This document shows, in pieces, positions 8,531 through 17,596 of a DNA stretch of 64,000 nucleotides. Within the stretch, counting starts at the first letter, position 1, and each line of letters opens with the position of its first letter. The stretch comes from Bradyrhizobium sp. LLZ17. Lineage in GTDB: Bacteria > Pseudomonadota > Alphaproteobacteria > Rhizobiales > Xanthobacteraceae. The stretch lies in NCBI RefSeq assembly GCF_041200145.1, contig NZ_CP165734.1, positions 4,278,001 to 4,342,000 on the forward strand, read 5' to 3'. The notes beneath the pieces are model-generated. The model was not told the origin of the DNA. It saw only the letters and a program-made list of their open reading frames with translations, and searched no databases. The position numbers and the translations under genes were made by a program.

Positions 8531-10120
8531 ATGGTGTCATTCGAGACTCTGAAGAGCGAATATGAGCGAAACTGGGCCAATCTCGAGATCCGGCCCGCAC
8601 GCCTCGCCGAAGCCAACGCCGTCGCGCGCAAGGCGATCAATGGCAAGGCGAGCTATCAGCAGGTCGAGCGGCTGACCGGGGTGCCCTGGCACTTCGTCGC
8701 GCTGTGCCATTATCGCGAGTCCAATTTCGATTTCGACACCTATCTCGGCAACGGCGAGACGCTACATCGCGCGACATGCCTGGTCCCGAAAGGGCGCGGT
8801 CCGTTCGCCTCGTTCGTCGACGGCGCCGTGGACGCGTTGAGGATCGAGAATTTCGTCGGAACGCAGGACTGGGGCGCCGCGCGGACCCTGTTCAGGCTCG
8901 AGTGCTTCAATGGCCTCGGCTATCACGCCAAGGGCGTCAACTCGCCCTATCTCTATGGCGGCTCGACCCTCTACGGGCCGCCCGAGGCACGCGCCGGCAA
9001 ATTCGTCGCCGACCACGTCTTCGACCCGGGCCATGCCGACTCCCAGCTCGGCACCGCGGTGATCCTGCATGCGATGATGTCGCAGGATTCCTCGATCACG
9101 CTCGACGGCAGCCCGCCGATCGCCGGCCGTTCCGAACCCGACGACGACATGGCGCCGTCGGTCCTGCTGATGCAGCAGACGCTCAACAAGCTCGGTGCCA
9201 ATCCGCCGCTCGACGAAGACGGCATCTGCGGACCGAAGACCAAGGCCGCCGTCTCGCAATTCCAGCAACGCAACGGCCTGAAAGACACTGGCCTGCTCGA
9301 CGGCACCACGATTGCCGCGATCACGAAGGCCACACCGCCAGGACCGGTGGCGGTGCAGCCTCCTGACCTATCCAAGATCCTCAAGCGGCTGGAAGACCTC
9401 ACGCAGGTCATACCGCCGGCGGCGACAACACCGGCGGGCACGACGTCGGGAGCATCGCCGGTCGAGCTGTCGCAGATCCTGAGCCGACTGGAAAACGTGG
9501 CCCAGCTCCTGCAGCCGGGCGCGGCGACGCCGACAGGTGCAACGCCGGTCGCGGGCCCGCTGACAGGAACGGCGCCCGGAGCGCAGCCCAACCAGCTCTC
9601 TCAAATCCTGAACCGACTCGAGAGCCTCGCACAGCTGTTGCAACCGGGAGGAGCCACAGCGGCAAGCATACAGCCCGCGGCCAACAATGCAGTCAGCGTG
9701 CTCGAACGGCTGTTCTCTCTCGTCAGCAACTCGGCTCCCGCACCCGGAACGGCGGCGGCAAATCCGGTTGCGACCGACCAACTCAAACAGGTGGTCGACC
9801 TGCTCAGCGGTTTGCTCAGCAACAAGCCCGTCCTCGGCCAGGTCAATGGCGCGCTCGGCGACACCATCGGCAATCTCCTCAACGGCAAGAAAACCGCGAT
9901 TGGCATCGGCGGGTCGCTCATCACTGCGCTGCTCTCCGCGGTAACGGCAAGCCCGAACGCGGGAGGTCTTGCCGGGCTGTTCGGGACGATCGCCTCAGCG
10001 GTCCCGGGCCTGAGCCAGTTCGCGCTCCCGATCTCGCTGGCGCTCACAGCCTGGGGCGTGCTCGGCAAGATGGAGAAATGGGCGCAAGGCACCGCGCCGC
10101 CGCCCAAGCCGACATCCTAG
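8531..10120 (+). CDS. Lysozyme-like/peptidoglycan-binding protein with repeat linker
   Basis: A 529-residue protein. Residues about 15-190 resemble the phage-type lysozyme-like region seen in rhizobial peptidoglycan-binding proteins (VPWHFVALCHYRESNFDFDT, with a candidate catalytic Glu at 63). Residues about 209-264 form a PG_binding_1 domain (LMQQTLNKLG...GICGPKTKAAVSQFQ). Then follow three leucine-rich amphipathic repeats of about 20 residues (278-297, 311-330, 354-373; pattern LSQILxRLExLAQLLQPG) joined by Ala/Thr/Pro linkers, with two more degenerate units after them. The C-terminus (about 445-520) is glycine/alanine-rich and hydrophobic. There is no obvious signal peptide, so release across the envelope, if any, must use another route. 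Its 3' end overlaps the convergent sigma factor gene by 4 bp. Confidence 0.75.
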   Translation: MVSFETLKSEYERNWANLEIRPARLAEANAVARKAINGKASYQQVERLTGVPWHFVALCHYRESNFDFDTYLGNGETLHRATCLVPKGRGPFASFVDGAVDALRIENFVGTQDWGAARTLFRLECFNGLGYHAKGVNSPYLYGGSTLYGPPEARAGKFVADHVFDPGHADSQLGTAVILHAMMSQDSSITLDGSPPIAGRSEPDDDMAPSVLLMQQTLNKLGANPPLDEDGICGPKTKAAVSQFQQRNGLKDTGLLDGTTIAAITKATPPGPVAVQPPDLSKILKRLEDLTQVIPPAATTPAGTTSGASPVELSQILSRLENVAQLLQPGAATPTGATPVAGPLTGTAPGAQPNQLSQILNRLESLAQLLQPGGATAASIQPAANNAVSVLERLFSLVSNSAPAPGTAAANPVATDQLKQVVDLLSGLLSNKPVLGQVNGALGDTIGNLLNGKKTAIGIGGSLITALLSAVTASPNAGGLAGLFGTIASAVPGLSQFALPISLALTAWGVLGKMEKWAQGTAPPPKPTS

Positions 10121-11385
10121 AGAGGCTCGTCGCGGAGGGCCTCGGCGCGGCGCTGCATCAGCGCACGTTCGCGGCCGTTGGTCGCGAGCTGCGCGGCGGC
10201 CTCGAACGCCAGACGTGCCTCTGCAAGGCGTCCGAGCTTTTGCAGGAGGTCGCCACGAACCGCCGGCAGGTGATGATAGGCCGTCAGCGCCGGCTCGCCG
10301 GCGATCGCATCCACGATATCAAGTCCGGCCTGCGGTCCCTCGGCCATCCCGACCGCGACCGCGCGATTGAGCTCGATGACCGGTGAGCGCACCAGCCGCG
10401 CCAGCTCGGCGTAGAGCTGCGCGATGCGCCGCCAATCGGTGCTGGCAGCCACATCCGCGGTGGCGTGACACGCCGCGATGGCGGCCTGAAGCGCGTAGAA
10501 TCCGCTCGCGCCGCCGAGCTCGCCGGCGCGTTCGAGCGCGCGCAGGCCGCGACGGATCTGCAACCGGTCCCAGAGCATGCGATCCTGGTCCATCAGCAGA
10601 ATGGGATCGCCGTTTGCATCGGTGCGCGCATGCAAGCGCGAGGCATTCAGGTCCATCAGGGCGACGAGGCCATAAACCTCGGGCTCTTCCGGCGCGAGAG
10701 CGACGAGCACCCGGCCCATGCGCAGCGCCTCGTCACAGAGTTGCGGCCGCAGCCATTCCTCTCCCCGCGCCGCGAGGTAGCCCTCGTTGAAGATGAGATA
10801 GACAACCTCCAGCACCGAGCCGAGGCGCTGTGACAACGCCTCGCCGCTGGGGGTCTCATAGGCGAGGCCGGATTCCGACAGCGTCCGCTTGGCGCGGACG
10901 ATGCGTTGGGAGATCGTTGCTTCCGGCACGAGGTAGGCACGCGCGATCTCCGGCGTGGTCAAGCCGCAGATCATGCGCAGCGCCAGCGCCGCGCGGGCCT
11001 CGCGCGACAGGATCGGATGACAGGCCGTGAAGATCAACCGCAACAATTCATCGCCGATGTCATCGTCGAGCGCGGCATCGAAATCCGGCACGGTCGCCTG
11101 CTCCTGCAACATGTCCCGCGCCAGCATGCCGTGCTTGTCCGCGAGCATCTTGCCGCGGCGCAGATGATCGAGCGCCCGCCGCCTGGCGGTCGTCATGAGC
11201 CACGCGCCGGGATTCTCGGGCACGCCCATGCTTGGCCAGGCTTCCAGCGCCGCAACCAGCGCGTCCTGGGTCAGCTCCTCCGCAAGCGGCACGTCGCGCA
11301 GCATCCGCGACAGCGTGGCGATCAGCCGCGGCTGCACGACACGCCAATTGGCGCGGATGACGCGATCGATGTCGGCGGCGGTCAT
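10117..11385 (-). CDS. ECF RNA polymerase sigma factor, ECF42-like with C-terminal extension
   Basis: A 422-residue sigma-70 family factor. Region 2 is at about 8-75 (ELTQDALVAALEAW...ARRRALDHLRR) and region 4 at about 120-175 (LALRMICGLTTPEIARAYLVPEATISQRIVRAK). A C-terminal extension of about 230 residues follows, helical and TPR-like (EALRMGRVLVALAPEEPEVYGLVALMDL...). This long form pairs with YCII/DGPF proteins in the ECF42 group, and such a gene lies immediately upstream. No anti-sigma factor is seen; regulation in this group is thought to involve the extension. The length is typical for the group. Confidence 0.88.
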   Translation of the reverse strand: MTAADIDRVIRANWRVVQPRLIATLSRMLRDVPLAEELTQDALVAALEAWPSMGVPENPGAWLMTTARRRALDHLRRGKMLADKHGMLARDMLQEQATVPDFDAALDDDIGDELLRLIFTACHPILSREARAALALRMICGLTTPEIARAYLVPEATISQRIVRAKRTLSESGLAYETPSGEALSQRLGSVLEVVYLIFNEGYLAARGEEWLRPQLCDEALRMGRVLVALAPEEPEVYGLVALMDLNASRLHARTDANGDPILLMDQDRMLWDRLQIRRGLRALERAGELGGASGFYALQAAIAACHATADVAASTDWRRIAQLYAELARLVRSPVIELNRAVAVGMAEGPQAGLDIVDAIAGEPALTAYHHLPAVRGDLLQKLGRLAEARLAFEAAAQLATNGRERALMQRRAEALRDEPL

Positions 11386-11416
11386 CGCCGCCGACCGGGG
11401 TGGACTGTCTCAGCCA

Positions 11417-11824
11417 TCAGGCGTGGGCGGCTACCCCCGCGCGCGCGTCGACCTCGCAGGCCACGTCCACGCCCGGCGTCGCAAATGCCCGCAATTCACA
11501 CGTGCCTTCCCAGCCCGGCATATGGTCGAGGTGCAGCTGCATGAATTCCTTGGCCATCGTCAGGGCCTCCTCCTTGTCGCGCAGCTCGAATATCGCATAG
11601 CCGCCGATCACCTCCTTGGCCTCCACGAACGGGCCGTCGATAACGCTGAGCTCGCCATCGGCGACATGCACCCGCGCGCCGGTCGCGAGCGGCATCAGGC
11701 CCCCATTGTCGAGCATCCGGCCGGCCCTGATCTCCCGCTCGGAAATCCGCTGCATCGCCTCCATCAGCGCAGGCGACGGGCCCATAGGGGGCTTCGGGGA
11801 GGTGACGATGTACATGAAGCGCAT
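11417..11824 (-). CDS. YCII/DGPF-domain protein
   Basis: A 135-residue protein with the YCII-related fold and the hallmark DGPF motif (VIDGPFVEAKEVIGGY, about 62-77). It starts MRFMYIVTSPKPP, the usual opening of the family. DGPF proteins are encoded with ECF42 sigma factors. Their activity is unknown, though a small-molecule enzyme or sensor role has been suggested from the fold. Here it is first in a two-gene operon with the sigma factor, 31 bp upstream of its start. The tail (CEVDARAGVAAHA) is longer than the core domain. Confidence 0.87.
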   Translation of the reverse strand: MRFMYIVTSPKPPMGPSPALMEAMQRISEREIRAGRMLDNGGLMPLATGARVHVADGELSVIDGPFVEAKEVIGGYAIFELRDKEEALTMAKEFMQLHLDHMPGWEGTCELRAFATPGVDVACEVDARAGVAAHA

Positions 11825-11948
11825 GCAAAACTCCTGTTGAGGCGAGACGCCGCCGTTTCGGCCGCAAAATCAGCTCGCTAGGGAGATGACGGTCCAGCCG
11901 ACGCCAGATCGACACAAGTCATGAAAAAATTCGAAAGCCGGGCGGCGC

Positions 11949-12641
11949 CTACTGCCGCAGCAGGATCAGGGGATCGGCAGTATCGGGCACGCGCCGCCAC
12001 TGCGCGTTGTCGTCGGCCTCGAACTGCCAGGCCTCGCCCGTCTTCGACAGCAGGATGATCTGGCCGCGCTCCAGCCGCCATTGGGTCGGGTTGAACTGCG
12101 CAATGGCCGCGTCGCATTTTGGCTTGAGGAAGACCTGGAAATTATCCGGGCCGGCTTCCGTGTTGGTCAGCGTCAAGCCGCAGACCGGCTGACCGTTGCC
12201 GCGCACGATCGACCAGTCGCCGATCATCTGGTCCATCGACTTGGCCATCGAGCGGGCGGCGGCGAGGTCTTGCAGGATGTAGACGCCCTCGCCCTGCCGC
12301 AGGCCTTCGAAAATGCCGGCCTCGACCTCGGTGAAGTCGATCACGGATTCACCGGTGGCATCCTGCAGGCGAACGATGTCGAGACCCCTGACGCTCCAGG
12401 CGACGATGTCCTTGGTGAACGGCAGCGCGGTCTTGCAGGCCGGCTCGAGCTCGAGCTTGAAACCTTGCCCGGTAGGATCGGCTTTCATGGTGACGACACA
12501 GGTCTTGCTGCGTTCGGTGGTCGAGAGCTCCCACTGCCCGACCATCTCTTTCTTCAGCGTCGTCGCATCCTGCGCCCGCGCAGCGCCGATTGCGGCAAGA
12601 GATGCCGCGACCGCCAATGCGAAGACCCGGACAGCGATCAT
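11949..12641 (-). CDS. Secreted two-domain AprI/Inh-like metalloprotease inhibitor family protein
   Basis: A 230-residue exported protein. A signal peptide covers about residues 1-23 (MIAVRVFALAVAASLAAIGA, cleavage near ARAQDA). Two related beta-rich domains follow. The first holds MVGQWELSTTERSKTCVVTM and LELEPACKTALPF; the second holds MIGDWSIVRGNGQPVCGLTL and VFLKPKCDAAI. Each has the G-x-W-x-[IL] opening and the two cysteines of the Inh/Omp19 fold. Inh proteins inhibit secreted serralysin-type proteases, but many homologues are lipoproteins of unknown role. The start overlaps the stop of the upstream dehydrogenase gene (TGATG), so translation is probably coupled. Confidence 0.75.
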   Translation of the reverse strand: MIAVRVFALAVAASLAAIGAARAQDATTLKKEMVGQWELSTTERSKTCVVTMKADPTGQGFKLELEPACKTALPFTKDIVAWSVRGLDIVRLQDATGESVIDFTEVEAGIFEGLRQGEGVYILQDLAAARSMAKSMDQMIGDWSIVRGNGQPVCGLTLTNTEAGPDNFQVFLKPKCDAAIAQFNPTQWRLERGQIILLSKTGEAWQFEADDNAQWRRVPDTADPLILLRQ

Positions 12642-13630
12642 CAGCGCCCCTTGACCGGCGTTTCCGCAACCGGCGTCAGCGGCGCCTTGCCGGCGAACCA
12701 GGCCTTGAGATTGTCGACCACGAGCTGGTCCATCGCGTTGCGCGTCACCACCGACGCCGAGCCGATATGCGGCAGCAGGATGACGTTCTGCATGGTCTTG
12801 AGCTCGTCCGGCACGTTGGGTTCGGCCGCGAACACGTCGAGGCCGGCGGCGAGGATGGTGCCGGACTTCAGTGCCTGCACCAGCGCCGGTTCGTCGACGA
12901 CGGAGCCGCGCGCCACGTTGATCAGCACGCCGCGCGGGCCGAGCGCCTTCAGCACCTCGGCATTGATCATCTTTTCGGTAGACGCACCGCCGGGCACGAT
13001 CACCATCAGCGTGTCCACCGCCTTCGCCATCTCGATCAAATCGGGATAATGCTTGTAGGAGACGTCCTTGGACGGATTGCGGGTGTGATAGACCACGGGC
13101 ACCAGCGACGCATCGAGGCGGCGTGCGATCGCCTGGCCGATCCGGCCCATGCCGACGATGCCGACCTTGCGGTCGCGCAGCGAGCCGACGCTGAGCGGAT
13201 AGTTCTGAGTCCGCCACAGGCCGGAGCGCACATAGCGGTCGGCCTTGATGAATTCGCGCAAGGTGGCGAGCAGCAGGCCCATCGCGACGTCGGCGACCTC
13301 CTCCGTCAAGACATCAGGCGTATTGGTGACGACGATGTCGTGCTCGGCCGCATATCTGGCATCGACGTGGTCGTAGCCGACGCCGAAGCTCGCGACGATC
13401 TCGAGTTTCGGCAATTGCGACAGCGAGTCCTTGTCGGCGCGGACGGTATGATAGGTCACGGCCATGCCGCGGATCTTCTCGCGGACCGCCGGCGTCAACC
13501 GCTCGAGATCGCCTCGCGTCTCAGCCTTGTGCACGACGAAATGATCGGAAAAACCGTTCTCGAGGATCGGCCGCACCGGCCCATAGATCAGGAGGTCGAT
13601 CTTGTCGGACGAAATCGAACCGGCGGTCAT
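12641..13630 (-). CDS. D-2-hydroxyacid dehydrogenase (NAD(P)-dependent)
   Basis: A 329-residue cytosolic oxidoreductase that reduces a 2-oxoacid to the D-2-hydroxyacid, or the reverse. The NAD(P)-binding site GMGRIGQAIARRLD lies near residue 150. Catalytic residues are visible as Arg in NVARGSVVDEPAL, Glu in FAAEPNVPDEL and His in LLPHIGSAS, so the set is complete. The family includes glyoxylate/hydroxypyruvate reductases; the exact substrate cannot be read. It sits in a tight operon: its start abuts the permease stop and its stop overlaps the inhibitor gene start. A longer in-frame opening upstream runs through the permease gene and is not coding. Confidence 0.88.
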   Translation of the reverse strand: MTAGSISSDKIDLLIYGPVRPILENGFSDHFVVHKAETRGDLERLTPAVREKIRGMAVTYHTVRADKDSLSQLPKLEIVASFGVGYDHVDARYAAEHDIVVTNTPDVLTEEVADVAMGLLLATLREFIKADRYVRSGLWRTQNYPLSVGSLRDRKVGIVGMGRIGQAIARRLDASLVPVVYHTRNPSKDVSYKHYPDLIEMAKAVDTLMVIVPGGASTEKMINAEVLKALGPRGVLINVARGSVVDEPALVQALKSGTILAAGLDVFAAEPNVPDELKTMQNVILLPHIGSASVVTRNAMDQLVVDNLKAWFAGKAPLTPVAETPVKGR

Positions 13631-14448
13631 CAATTTTCCTTTCCAAGCGCGCTCTCGTGCCAGCGCCGTAAAACGAGGTGGGAAACTAGCGCCAGCACCC
13701 CATAGATGACAATCCCGGCCAGCGACAACAACAGCAGCGCTGCGAACATGCGGGGTATGTTCAACCGGTAGCCGGATTCGGCGATTCTGTAGGCCAGTCC
13801 GGAGCCTGCGCCCGCCGTTCCCGCCGCAATCTCGGCCACGACAGCGCCGATCAGCGACAGTCCACCGGCAATGCGCAGGCCGCCGAGGATGTAAGGCAGC
13901 GCCGCCGGCAGCTTCAGGAAACGCAGGGTCTGCTGTGGCGAGGCGCCATAGAGCTGGAACAGTCCCGCGAGGTTGCGGTCGACCGAATTCAGCCCGAGCG
14001 TGGTGTTGGACAGCACCGGAAAAAAGGCGACGATGAAGGCGCAGACGACGACCGCGGTCTGCTGCTCCAGATAAATCAGCAGCAGCGGCGCGATCGCGAT
14101 CACCGGCGTGACCTGAAGCACGACGGCGTAGGGGAACAGCGAATATTCCACCCATTTCGACTGGTTGAACAACAGCGCCAGCGCGATGCCGCCAAGGCTC
14201 GCCGCGACAAAGCCTTCCAGCGTGGTCAGCAGCGTGGTCGCGAGCGATTGCGACAGCACCGCCCAGTCCTTGATCAGCGTCAGGAAGATGGCGGACGGTG
14301 CCGGCAGCACATAGGGCGGGATCTCCTTGACGCGAACCACGAGTTCCCAGACCATCAAGCCGGCGGCGAACACGATGACGGGCAGCACGAAGCGTACCGC
14401 GCGTTGCGCGCCGGACGGTCTGGTAGTCATGGCGGGCTGCGCGTTCAT
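13630..14448 (-). CDS. ABC transporter permease (SsuC/TauC type)
   Basis: A 272-residue inner-membrane permease of the nitrate/taurine/sulfonate/NMT1 importer class. It has about six helices, a first one at FVLPVIVFAAGLMVWELVV, and the EAA-type cytoplasmic loop around LYGASPQQTLRFLKLPAALPY. The start at 14448 overlaps the ATPase stop by 4 bp (ATGA), indicating translational coupling. Together with the ATPase and binding-protein genes it makes a complete importer. Confidence 0.87.
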   Translation of the reverse strand: MNAQPAMTTRPSGAQRAVRFVLPVIVFAAGLMVWELVVRVKEIPPYVLPAPSAIFLTLIKDWAVLSQSLATTLLTTLEGFVAASLGGIALALLFNQSKWVEYSLFPYAVVLQVTPVIAIAPLLLIYLEQQTAVVVCAFIVAFFPVLSNTTLGLNSVDRNLAGLFQLYGASPQQTLRFLKLPAALPYILGGLRIAGGLSLIGAVVAEIAAGTAGAGSGLAYRIAESGYRLNIPRMFAALLLLSLAGIVIYGVLALVSHLVLRRWHESALGKEN

Positions 14449-15260
14449 AGCACCGACTGCCCCAAATAGGACGGCGCCAGCGCGGCCGACACTTTCCGGC
14501 AATAATCGGAATAGGCGACCGAGGTGCGAAACTCCTCGGCCCTCGGCTCGATTGTCTCGATGCGGATGTCAGCCTGAATGCGGCCGGGCCGCGCCGTCAT
14601 GACCACGACGCGTTGCGACAAATAGACGGATTCGAACACCGAATGGGTGACGAAGATGATGGTCTTGCGCAAGCCCCGCCACAGCGCGAGCAAATCGTCG
14701 TTGAGGCGGAAGCGCGTGATCTCGTCGAGTGCTGCGAACGGCTCATCCATCAGCAGGATATGGGGATCGGTGACGAGCGCGCGCGCCAGCGACACCCTCA
14801 TCTTCATGCCGCCCGACAATTCGCGCGGGAAGGCTTCGGCGAAATCCGCAAGCCCGACGCTCGCCAGCGCCGCGTCGGCACGCGCGCGGGCCTCGGCTTT
14901 CGGGATGCGCGCAAGCTTCAAGGGCAACCGGACGTTTTCGCGCACGCTGGTCCAGGGCATCAGCGTCGGCTCCTGGAACACGAATCCGATACCATGGCCC
15001 GGCTGCTGCGGGCCCTCGCGATGCGCGACGCGCAACGCGCCGGACGACGGTGCAGCGAGCCCCGCGATCAGCCGCAGCGCGGTCGACTTGCCGCAGCCGG
15101 AAGGGCCGAGCAGCGAGATGAACTCGCCCTTGCGCACGGCGAGATCGAGCGGGCCGAGCGCCATGACGCCATTGTCGTAAGCCTTGGTCACGCCGCGCAG
15201 GCTCACGGCGAGCGCCGTCAGGCCGGCTTCGACCCCGGGCGAGGTCTTGCCCTCTACCAT
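14445..15260 (-). CDS. ABC transporter ATP-binding protein (SsuB/TauB type)
   Basis: A 271-residue ATPase with Walker A GPSGCGKST (near residue 53), Q-loop FVFQEPTLMPW, signature LSGGMKMR (Met replaces the usual Arg/Gln at the sixth position), Walker B ILLMDEPFAALDE and H-loop VTHSVFES. It powers the importer with the permease at 13630-14448 and the binding protein at 15464-16486. The start at 15260 is the ATG just inside the repeat-containing spacer. An upstream in-frame extension would read through the palindromic repeat and is rejected. Confidence 0.88.
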   Translation of the reverse strand: MVEGKTSPGVEAGLTALAVSLRGVTKAYDNGVMALGPLDLAVRKGEFISLLGPSGCGKSTALRLIAGLAAPSSGALRVAHREGPQQPGHGIGFVFQEPTLMPWTSVRENVRLPLKLARIPKAEARARADAALASVGLADFAEAFPRELSGGMKMRVSLARALVTDPHILLMDEPFAALDEITRFRLNDDLLALWRGLRKTIIFVTHSVFESVYLSQRVVVMTARPGRIQADIRIETIEPRAEEFRTSVAYSDYCRKVSAALAPSYLGQSVL

Positions 15261-15294
15261 TGCGCGTTGGATGTGAGTTGCTGAGCCGAGCTGC

Positions 15295-15424
15295 CCACCT
15301 CTCCCCAACGGGGAGAGGTCGCGCCGAAGGCGCGGGTGAGGGGGCTCTCGTCCCACGAGAAAGCATAAGCCCTCACCCGGATCGCATCTGACGATGTGAT
15401 CCGACCTCTCCCTGCGGGAGAGGT
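15295..15424. repeat. Palindromic intergenic repeat, family B
   Basis: The element lies between the binding-protein and ATPase genes. It starts CCACCTCTCCCCAACGGGGA and ends with the complementary CTCTCCCTGCGGGAGAGGTG; inner arms GGGTGAGGG and CCCTCACCC also pair. Related elements with CTTCTCC...GGAGAAGG ends lie at 23861-24012 and 28444-28590. Inside an operon it could form a hairpin that separates binding-protein expression from that of the membrane components. Confidence 0.8.
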
Positions 15425-15463
15425 GAACTGCGCCGCGACATATCGATCCAGCCGCAGCATGCG

Positions 15464-16486
15464 TTACGGCTTGCTCGGGCGCAGCTCGACGCCGACGCCC
15501 TTGTTGACGAAGCGCAAGGTGTAGGACTTGCGGAAGTCGAGATCGGGCTTGACGACACCGGCCTTCACCATCTTGTCGAAGAAGGAGGTGTAGCGCTCGT
15601 CGCTCATCGCGCCGATGCCGTTCCTCAAGGACTCGCCGGAATCGACGATGCCGTATTGCTTCATCTTGGCGACGGAATAGGCGAGCAGCTCGTCGGTCAT
15701 TTCCGGATTGAGCTTCTTGATCATGGCGTTGCCGGCGGAATTGTCGCCATAGATGTAATTGTACCAGCCGACGATGGAGGCATCGACAAAGCGCTGCACG
15801 AGATCGGTTTTCTTCTCGACCATGTCGCGGCGGGTCTCGACCAGGGTCGAATAGGTGTTGAAGCCGTAATCGGCGAGCAGCAGCACGTTAGGCTTGAAGC
15901 CGGCCGCCTTCTCGACGGCGAACGGCTCCGACGTCACGTAACCCTGCATCGCGCTCTTGGGATTGGCGATGAAGGGCTGCGGATTGAAATTGTAGGGCCG
16001 GACGTTCTTCTCGCTGAAACCATATTCGGACTTGAGCCATTGGAAATAGCTGGTCATGCCCTCCTTGGAGACGAACAGCGTCAGCGGCTTCAAATCTTCG
16101 ATCTTGCTGACCTTGGCGTCCGGTTGTGTCAGCAGCACCTGCGGATCCTTCTGGAAGATCGCGGCGATCGTCACCACGGGGACGTTGTTGGCGACTGCAT
16201 CGAACGACATCAGCGTGTTCGCGGCCATGAAGAAATCGATCTTGCCGGCGATCAGCAGCATCCGGTTGTTCTCGTTCGGACCACCCGGAACGATGGTGAC
16301 GTCGAGGCCGTACTTCTTGTAGGTGCCGTCGGCGACCGCCTGGAAGAAACCGCCGTGCTCGGCCTCGGCGACCCAATTGGTGCCGAAGCTGACCTTGTCC
16401 AGGGTCTCGGCGCGCGCCGGGACGACCGAGACGAATACGGCATAAAAGGCAACCGTTAACGCTCGCCAGAGCTGAATGAGGCGCAT
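15464..16486 (-). CDS. NMT1/THI5-like ABC transporter substrate-binding protein
   Basis: A 340-residue periplasmic protein with a signal peptide (about 1-26, cleavage near VPARAETL). The NMT1/SsuA-like fold is seen in VSFGTNWVAEAEHGGFFQAV, the glycine loop VPGGPNENNRML and KIDFFMAANTLMSF. Family members bind pyrimidine precursors, sulfonates, nitrate or other small organics; the ligand is not evident. It heads the operon with the ATPase, permease and 2-hydroxyacid dehydrogenase genes and is divergent from the creatininase-family gene. That suggests uptake and breakdown of an amide- or lactam-containing compound, but this is inference. The start at 16486 was chosen for the signal peptide. Confidence 0.85.
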   Translation of the reverse strand: MRLIQLWRALTVAFYAVFVSVVPARAETLDKVSFGTNWVAEAEHGGFFQAVADGTYKKYGLDVTIVPGGPNENNRMLLIAGKIDFFMAANTLMSFDAVANNVPVVTIAAIFQKDPQVLLTQPDAKVSKIEDLKPLTLFVSKEGMTSYFQWLKSEYGFSEKNVRPYNFNPQPFIANPKSAMQGYVTSEPFAVEKAAGFKPNVLLLADYGFNTYSTLVETRRDMVEKKTDLVQRFVDASIVGWYNYIYGDNSAGNAMIKKLNPEMTDELLAYSVAKMKQYGIVDSGESLRNGIGAMSDERYTSFFDKMVKAGVVKPDLDFRKSYTLRFVNKGVGVELRPSKP

Positions 16487-16649
16487 AATTGGACTCCGTC
16501 GATCGCTTCTAGCCGACACCAAACCAACGCGATAAAACCGCAAGACGTTCGGGGACGCGAACCGGCCGGCCCGCGTCCCTCCATAACACCAAAATACGTG
16601 ACAAATTCGCGCAAAGAAACCTCCAGGGAAAACTTGCAAGGAAAACTTG

Positions 16650-17456
16650 ATGACGCCTTCCCGCGACTGGACCGAGATCCGCTGGGCCGATGCTGGCGCT
16701 GCGGACATATCGCGCTGGATCGCGGTGCTGCCGCTGGCCGCGACCGAACAGCATGGGCCGCATCTGCCGCTCGAGACCGACGTGCTGATCGCGGAGGCGT
16801 ATCTCGCGCGCGTGCGCGAGCTCTTGCCCGAGACCATTCCGGCCAGTTTCCTCCCCGTTGAACCGGTCGGGATTTCCACCGAGCACATCGACTATCCGGG
16901 CACGCAGACACTGCCGACCAACGTGGCGCTGGAGAAGTGGACCGCGATCGGCGAGGACATCGCGCGGCTCGGGATGAAGAAGCTCGTCATCATCACCAGC
17001 CATGGCGGCAACAGCGCGGCGATGATGCTGGTCGCGCAGGATCTGCGCGCGCATCATAAGCTGTTCGTGGTGACGACATCTTGGTCGCGGCTGTCGGGCG
17101 CGGACCAATTATTTCCGGCCGATGAAGTGCGCCACGGCATTCACGGCGGCGCCGTCGAGACCTCGATCATGCTGTCGCGCTATCCCGATCAGGTGCGCAT
17201 GGATGCGATCGCAGATTTTCCCGCGAGCAGTCTCGCGCTGGAAAAGCAATATCGCTGGCTGTCGACGCAGCGGCCGGCGCCATTCGCCTGGCAGGCGCAG
17301 GATCTCAACGCCAGCGGAGCTATCGGCAATGCGACCCTTGCTGTCGCTGACAAAGGCGGGCAACTCATCGAGCACGGCGCGCGCGCCTTCTGCGAGTTGC
17401 TTGCGGAGGTCGATAACTTCGACGTGAACAGGCTCGCCAAGGGACCCCTCGGCTAG
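16650..17456 (+). CDS. Creatininase-family amidohydrolase
   Basis: A 268-residue cytosolic metal-dependent hydrolase. The metal ligands of the family are all present: E33 and H35 in TEQHGPHLP, D44, H118 in SHGGNS and E170 in HGGAVETS. Members open cyclic amides such as creatinine or act on formamide-type intermediates (for example in riboflavin or F420 pathways). The substrate here is unknown. The ATG at 16650 follows a GGA-rich ribosome site (AAGGAAAACTTG). It is divergent from the ABC operon with a spacer of 163 bp that must hold both promoters, so co-regulation is likely. Confidence 0.88.
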   Translation: MTPSRDWTEIRWADAGAADISRWIAVLPLAATEQHGPHLPLETDVLIAEAYLARVRELLPETIPASFLPVEPVGISTEHIDYPGTQTLPTNVALEKWTAIGEDIARLGMKKLVIITSHGGNSAAMMLVAQDLRAHHKLFVVTTSWSRLSGADQLFPADEVRHGIHGGAVETSIMLSRYPDQVRMDAIADFPASSLALEKQYRWLSTQRPAPFAWQAQDLNASGAIGNATLAVADKGGQLIEHGARAFCELLAEVDNFDVNRLAKGPLG

Positions 17457-17596
17457 GCACCATCCATCTGGAATCATTCGGGAATGAGCCGGGATCCGCG
17501 GCTGCTGCCAGCCGCTTCGAACCGGTTCGGGCAAGCCTCCGTCCAATGGGGCACGCGGACCACAACGGACCCGCCCTCAACCCGGATGAGTTTCAA

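Noticed and set aside
12641..14155. A 504-codon open frame running upstream of the 2-hydroxyacid dehydrogenase start
   Set aside because: Its first half lies antisense-frame within the ABC permease gene and has no family resemblance; the dehydrogenase starts at 13630.
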